From Rhodoferax sp. (GTDB taxonomy: Bacteria > Pseudomonadota > Gammaproteobacteria > Burkholderiales > Burkholderiaceae_C), in the NCBI GenBank assembly GCA_028711355.1, contig JAQTSL010000006.1:1-27299 (forward strand): a DNA stretch of 27,299 nucleotides, in the 5' to 3' direction. This document shows positions 23,759 to 27,299 of the stretch, piece after piece. The translations under genes were made by a program, and so were the position numbers. The notes under the pieces were generated by a model. It was given only the letters and a program-made list of their open reading frames with translations, did no database searches and was not told the DNA's origin. How positions within the stretch are numbered: position 1 is the stretch's first letter; every line of letters starts with the position of its first letter.

Positions 23759-24826
23759 ATGATTCTGGTCACAGGCGGCGCGGGTTTTATCGGGGCCAAT
23801 TTTGTTCTGGACTGGTTGGCGCAAAGCGACGAGCCGGTGCTGACGCTGGACAAGCTGACCTACGCGGGCAACCTGGAAAACCTGCAAAGCCTGCAAGGTG
23901 ACCCGCGCCACACGCTGATACAGGGCGATATTGGCGACCGCGCACTGGTGGAACGACTGCTGGCCACGCACCAGCCGCGCGCGGTAGTCAACTTTGCCGC
24001 CGAAAGCCATGTGGACCGCAGCATCCACGGGCCGGGCCAATTCATCCAGACCAACATCGTTGGAACTTTTGAGCTTTTAGAGGCGGTACGCCATTACTGG
24101 CAAGCGCTGGTAGCTCCTGAAAAAGAAGCGTTCAGATTGCTGCATGTCTCCACCGACGAGGTCTATGGCAGTTTGGGCAAGAACGACCCAGCCTTTACCG
24201 AGCGCAACCACATTGAGCCCAACAGCCCGTACAGCGCCAGCAAAGCCGCCAGCGACCACCTGGTGCGCGCCTGGCACCACACCTACGGCCTGCCGGTGCT
24301 GACGACCAATTGCAGCAACAACTACGGCCCCTACCACTTTCCGGAAAAACTGATTCCGCTGCTGATCGTCAACTCACTGGCTGGCAAGCCGCTACCGGTC
24401 TATGGCGACGGCCAGCAGATCCGTGATTGGCTCTACGTCCAGGACCATTGCAGCGCGATCCGCCGCGTTTTGGAGGCGGGCCGCGTCGGAGAAACCTACA
24501 ACGTCGGCGGCTGGAACGAAAAAGCCAACCTCGAGATCGTCCACACCGTCTGCGCCCTGCTCGACGAACTACGCCCGCGCGCCGACGGCAAGCCCTACCA
24601 GGAACAAATCACCTACGTGACCGACCGCCCCGGCCACGACCGCCGCTACGCCATCGACGCGCGCAAGCTAGAACGTGAACTGGGCTGGAAACCGACTGAA
24701 ACGTTCGAGTCAGGCATCCGCAAAACCGTCCAGTGGTATCTGAGCAACCCCGACTGGGTGGCGCACGTGCAAAGCGGCGCCTACCGCGAATGGGTGCAGA
24801 AACAGTACGCTGACACACCCAAATAA
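23759..24826 (+). CDS. rfbB: dTDP-glucose 4,6-dehydratase
   Basis: Second step of dTDP-L-rhamnose synthesis: dehydrates dTDP-glucose to the 4-keto-6-deoxy sugar with bound NAD+. The 355 residues are normal for RmlB. Features: nucleotide-binding TGGAGFIG (5-12), NFAAESHVDRSI, catalytic T132-D133-E134 in STDEVYG, YSASK (Tyr158, Lys162), NCSNNYGPYHFPEKLIP, and GDGQQIRDWLYVQDHC. AGGGTG before ATG 23759 is the likely ribosome binding site. The stop codon lies within a short REP-like palindrome. First gene of an rfbBDAC set. Confidence 0.97.
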   Translation: MILVTGGAGFIGANFVLDWLAQSDEPVLTLDKLTYAGNLENLQSLQGDPRHTLIQGDIGDRALVERLLATHQPRAVVNFAAESHVDRSIHGPGQFIQTNIVGTFELLEAVRHYWQALVAPEKEAFRLLHVSTDEVYGSLGKNDPAFTERNHIEPNSPYSASKAASDHLVRAWHHTYGLPVLTTNCSNNYGPYHFPEKLIPLLIVNSLAGKPLPVYGDGQQIRDWLYVQDHCSAIRRVLEAGRVGETYNVGGWNEKANLEIVHTVCALLDELRPRADGKPYQEQITYVTDRPGHDRRYAIDARKLERELGWKPTETFESGIRKTVQWYLSNPDWVAHVQSGAYREWVQKQYADTPK

Positions 24827-24846
24827 TTGGGGTCAGATTCCAATTA
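24824..24846. repeat. Short REP-like palindrome at rfbB stop
   Basis: TAATTGG-GGTCAGATT-CCAATTA spans the rfbB stop. It shares GGGGTCAGA with the REP/BIME-like elements around dapD, and looks like a single half-unit. It occupies the gap before rfbD. Confidence 0.75.
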
Positions 24847-24863
24847 ATTTGCGGATATTGACC

Positions 24864-25769
24864 TTGAGAATTCTCCTCTTTGGCAAAAACGGCCAGGTCG
24901 GCTGGGAGCTGCAACGCAGCCTCAGCCCTTTGGGGGAAGTCATTGCCCTGGAGCGCCAAAGCAGCGACTACTGCGGTGACATCAGCTGGCTTGACGCGCT
25001 GGCGCAAACGGTGCGAGCCATCAGGCCAGACGTGATCGTCAACGCCGCCGCGCACACTGCGGTGGACAAGGCCGAATCCGAACCGGAACTGGCTCGCACG
25101 CTCAATGCACTGGCCCCTGAAGTGCTGGCGCGTGAAGCCGTCAGGCTAGGCGCCTGGCTGGTGCACTACAGCACTGACTATGTGTTTGACGGCAGTAGCG
25201 AGCGGCCCTGGATGGAGTCCGATGCCACCGGACCCTTGAGCGTTTACGGCCACACCAAGCTCGAAGGCGAAAAACGCATCGCCCGGCACAGCCCACGCCA
25301 CCTGATTTTCAGAACCAGTTGGGTTTACGCCGCACGCGGTGGCAACTTTGCAAAAACCATGCTGCATCTGGCGCAAGAGCGCGAGCAACTCAAAGTCATC
25401 AACGACCAGTTTGGCGCACCGACCGGGGCCGAGCTGATTGCCGACGTCACTGCCCACGCCATCCGCCAGGTCAACCGGCTTGGTGCAGCGGGCGACGCAT
25501 TGACCGGTTTTTACCACCTGGCCGCGAGCGGCGAGACCACCTGGTTTGACTACGCAAAACACGTTCTAGCGCAAGCGCAACAGGCGCAATCAGCTATCAA
25601 ACTTAAAGTAACCGAGGTGCTGCCGGTGGCTTCCAGCGAGTTTGTCAGCGCGGCCCGACGGCCGCTTAATTCGCGGCTCGACACGCGCAAGCTGCAAGCC
25701 ACCTTTGGCCTGACGCTACCACCCTGGCAAGACGGGGTAAACCGTATGCTGGCGGAAATCTTGCCCTAA
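24864..25769 (+). CDS. rfbD: dTDP-4-dehydrorhamnose reductase
   Basis: Last step of dTDP-L-rhamnose synthesis, reducing the 4-keto group with NAD(P)H. I use TTG 24864 because the product then begins MRILLFGKNGQVGWELQRS, the RmlD N-terminus; TTG codons at 24849 and 24858 are alternatives, and no ATG fits. Length 301 residues is typical. Dinucleotide-binding FGKNGQVG, NAAAHTAVDKAE, YSTDYVFDG and YGHTKLEGE (Tyr and Lys of the catalytic pair) are present. No clear ribosome binding site is seen. The order B-D-A-C is common for this cluster. Confidence 0.94.
   Translation: MRILLFGKNGQVGWELQRSLSPLGEVIALERQSSDYCGDISWLDALAQTVRAIRPDVIVNAAAHTAVDKAESEPELARTLNALAPEVLAREAVRLGAWLVHYSTDYVFDGSSERPWMESDATGPLSVYGHTKLEGEKRIARHSPRHLIFRTSWVYAARGGNFAKTMLHLAQEREQLKVINDQFGAPTGAELIADVTAHAIRQVNRLGAAGDALTGFYHLAASGETTWFDYAKHVLAQAQQAQSAIKLKVTEVLPVASSEFVSAARRPLNSRLDTRKLQATFGLTLPPWQDGVNRMLAEILP
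25568..25611 (+). repeat. Possible dispersed-repeat copy F (inside rfbD), weak
   Basis: GCAAGCGCAACAGGCGCAAT followed by CAGCTATCAAACTTAAAG resembles the second half of the dispersed repeat. The first half is missing and the resemblance could be chance. Confidence 0.3.
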
Positions 25770-25807
25770 CGCTGATGGCTTTGAAATCACTCCGAAGTAT
25801 GAAAGAT

Positions 25808-25885
25808 GGCTGTCATTGCGGGCCAAGACCCGCAATCCATGGCTCCAAATTCATGGATACCGGGTCGTTGCCCGGTATGACAGCC
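25808..25885 (+). repeat. TGTCAT/ATGACA palindromic repeat R2
   Basis: Begins GGCTGTCATTGCGGG and ends GGTATGACAGCC, so the ends are inverted repeats; inside are two further stems (GCGGGCCAAGACCCGC and CCGGGTCGTTGCCCGG). It sits between rfbD and rfbA and would be translated only if rfbA were given an implausibly long N-terminus. Confidence 0.88.
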
Positions 25886-25953
25886 TGTTCTTTCACGTTA
25901 AATCCAACGCGGTTACTGCGCCCTCTTCTTTTCACCTTCCCTCTATTTACATC

Positions 25954-26826
25954 ATGACAACACGCAAAGGCATCATCCTGGCTGGCGGCTCAGGTACCCG
26001 GCTGTACCCGGTGACACAGGCGGTCAGCAAGCAACTGATGCCGATCTATGACAAGCCAATGATCTATTACCCGCTGAGCACGCTGATGCTGGCTGGCATC
26101 AAAGAGGTATTGATCATCTCCACACCGCAAGACACACCGCGTTTTTCTGACCTGCTGGGCGACGGTAGCCAGTGGGGCATGAGTATCAGCTACGCCGTGC
26201 AACCCTCGCCCGACGGCCTGGCGCAAGCCTTCATCATCAGGCGCGACTTTGTCGGCGCAGACCCCAGCGCGCTGGTGCTGGGCGACAACATCTTTTACGG
26301 CAACGATCTGGTCAAACTGCTTGCCAGCGCCAATGCCCGCAAGCAGGGTGCCAGCGTGTTTGCCTACCATGTGACCGACCCGGAACGCTACGGCGTGGTG
26401 GCGTTTGACGACCAAAAGCGCGCCATCAGCATCGAAGAAAAGCCCAGGCAACCCAAAAGCAATTACGCCGTGACCGGCCTGTATTTTTACGACACCCAGG
26501 TCTGCGACATTGCCGCCCACATCAAACCGTCGGCGCGTGGCGAGCTGGAAATCACCGACGTCAACCGCGTCTATCTGGCGCAAGACCAGCTCAGCGTCGA
26601 GATGATGGGCCGCGGCTACGCCTGGCTCGATACCGGCACGCACGACAGCCTGCTGGAAGCCGCCAGCTTTATCGCCACCCTGCAAAAACGCCAGGGTTTG
26701 CAAGTGGCCTGCCCGGAAGAAATTGCCTACACCCAACACTGGATTGATGCCGCGCAAATCCAGAAGCTGGCAACACCGCTGGCCAAAAATGGCTATGGCC
26801 AGTACCTGCTGAGCCTGCTCAAATGA
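25954..26826 (+). CDS. rfbA: Glucose-1-phosphate thymidylyltransferase
   Basis: First step of the dTDP-rhamnose pathway: joins dTTP and glucose-1-phosphate. ATG 25954 gives MTTRKGIILAGGSGTRLYPV, the family N-terminus, and 290 residues; an in-frame extension to 25816 would translate repeat R2 and is rejected. Motifs: GGSGTRLYP nucleotide loop, KQLMPIYDKPMIYYPLS, LVLGDNIFYG with metal-binding Asp, IEEKP, and GYAWLDTGTHDSL. The cluster order and this length fit RmlA. No strong ribosome binding site precedes it. Confidence 0.97.
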   Translation: MTTRKGIILAGGSGTRLYPVTQAVSKQLMPIYDKPMIYYPLSTLMLAGIKEVLIISTPQDTPRFSDLLGDGSQWGMSISYAVQPSPDGLAQAFIIRRDFVGADPSALVLGDNIFYGNDLVKLLASANARKQGASVFAYHVTDPERYGVVAFDDQKRAISIEEKPRQPKSNYAVTGLYFYDTQVCDIAAHIKPSARGELEITDVNRVYLAQDQLSVEMMGRGYAWLDTGTHDSLLEAASFIATLQKRQGLQVACPEEIAYTQHWIDAAQIQKLATPLAKNGYGQYLLSLLK

Positions 26827-26851
26827 GCAGCCTGACATGACACAACTTGAC

Positions 26852-26928
26852 TGTCATTGCGGGCTTGACCCGCAATCCATGGATGCCGGATGTTGAAACC
26901 CCGGACTCGATCCGGGGCCGGCATGACA
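26852..26928 (+). repeat. TGTCAT/ATGACA palindromic repeat R3
   Basis: Complete copy between rfbA and rfbC: TGTCATTGCGGGCTTGACCC at the head, CAATCCATGGATGCCGGAT in the middle and GGGGCCGGCATGACA at the tail. Internal stems: GCGGG-CTTGA-CCCGC and CCCCGGA-CTCGA-TCCGGGG. Confidence 0.9.
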
Positions 26929-26954
26929 ACCGCTTACTTTGACGTTCAACCAGC

Positions 26955-27299
26955 ATGCCTTACACCATCACCACCACCTCACTGCCCGAAGTACTGATCC
27001 TGGCGCCCAAAGTGTTTGGCGACGCGCGCGGCTTCTTTTTTGAGAGCTTCAACGCGCGTGACTTTGCCCAGTGCACCGGTCTAACCGTGCAGTTTGTCCA
27101 AGACAACCACAGCAAGTCGGCCAAAGGCGTGCTGCGCGGCCTGCACTACCAGATCGAGCACCCACAGGGCAAACTGGTGCGCGTGACACACGGCGAGGTG
27201 TTTGACGTGGCGGTGGACCTGCGCCGCAACTCGCCCAACTTTGGCAAATGGGAGGGCGTGGTCTTGTCGGCTGACAACAAGCGCCAACTGTGGATACCG
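26955..27299 (+). CDS. rfbC: dTDP-4-dehydrorhamnose 3,5-epimerase, C-terminus cut by window edge
   Basis: Third step of dTDP-rhamnose synthesis, inverting carbons 3 and 5 of the keto sugar. The visible 115 of about 180 residues start at ATG 26955 and include the cupin core: DARGFFFESFN, VQFVQDNHSKSAKGVLRGLHYQ (with the catalytic His in GLHYQ) and GKLVRVTHGEVFDVAVDLR. The frame stays open to the right edge. Start choice follows the RmlC N-terminus; repeat R3 lies 26 bp upstream. Confidence 0.95.
   Translation, partial: MPYTITTTSLPEVLILAPKVFGDARGFFFESFNARDFAQCTGLTVQFVQDNHSKSAKGVLRGLHYQIEHPQGKLVRVTHGEVFDVAVDLRRNSPNFGKWEGVVLSADNKRQLWIP

Noticed and set aside
24068..24118. Apparent copy of the dispersed ~45-bp repeat inside rfbB
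   Set aside because: Some bases fit (CAAGCGCTGGTAGCT), but the encoded RHYWQAL and following residues are ordinary for dTDP-glucose dehydratases, so no insertion is needed.
25816..25953. 46-residue N-terminal extension of rfbA
   Set aside because: It would translate palindromic repeat R2; the family N-terminus begins exactly at ATG 25954.

Overview
The window is a dense stretch of bacterial chromosome. Gene content (single-chain class I fumarase, succinylase-branch dap genes, prmB next to a YheS-type ABC-F gene, a small Trp-rich protein, a c552-like cytochrome) and protein sequences point to a betaproteobacterium, most likely Comamonadaceae (Rhodoferax/Polaromonas-like). That placement comes from recognising families, not from a search.

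Layout. 1-4834, all minus strand: small Trp-rich membrane protein, ilvD, lgt, an enoyl-CoA-hydratase-family gene and matB (cut by the window edge), probably one transcription unit with a repeat between lgt and the hydratase gene. 4992-5294: secreted c-type cytochrome, convergent with acs (5424-7421, minus) across a shared terminator. 7568-8170: YqhA-family membrane protein. 8320-11154: large secreted protein with 16 D-x-G-type repeats. 11204-12397 (minus): nhaA, divergent from a class I fumarase gene that overlaps murI. 14866-18321: dapC and dapD in a region crowded with structured repeats. 18322-23610: pilU-like ATPase, dapE and prmB (each start overlapping the previous stop), then yheS. 23759 to the right edge: rfbB, rfbD, rfbA and rfbC (cut), the dTDP-L-rhamnose pathway.

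The genes are mostly housekeeping. DapD, DapC and DapE carry out three consecutive steps of the succinylase route to diaminopimelate, and MurI supplies D-glutamate, so cell-wall precursors are a theme; RfbABCD make dTDP-rhamnose for surface polysaccharide.

The unusual part is the non-coding DNA. At least five repeat families are visible: (1) four ~75-bp hairpins with a nearly constant loop but different stems, around dapC; (2) two REP/BIME-like elements, each preceded by a short matching ORF-like segment, on either side of dapD; (3) a tandem array of 58-bp hairpin units that begins in the dapD stop codon; (4) a ~45-bp dispersed repeat found between genes and in frame inside murI, dapE and prmB; (5) TGTCAT...ATGACA palindromic elements in the rfb gaps. 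Paired changes in stems of families 1 and 3 suggest that folding has been maintained. Family 1 is the best candidate for something undescribed.
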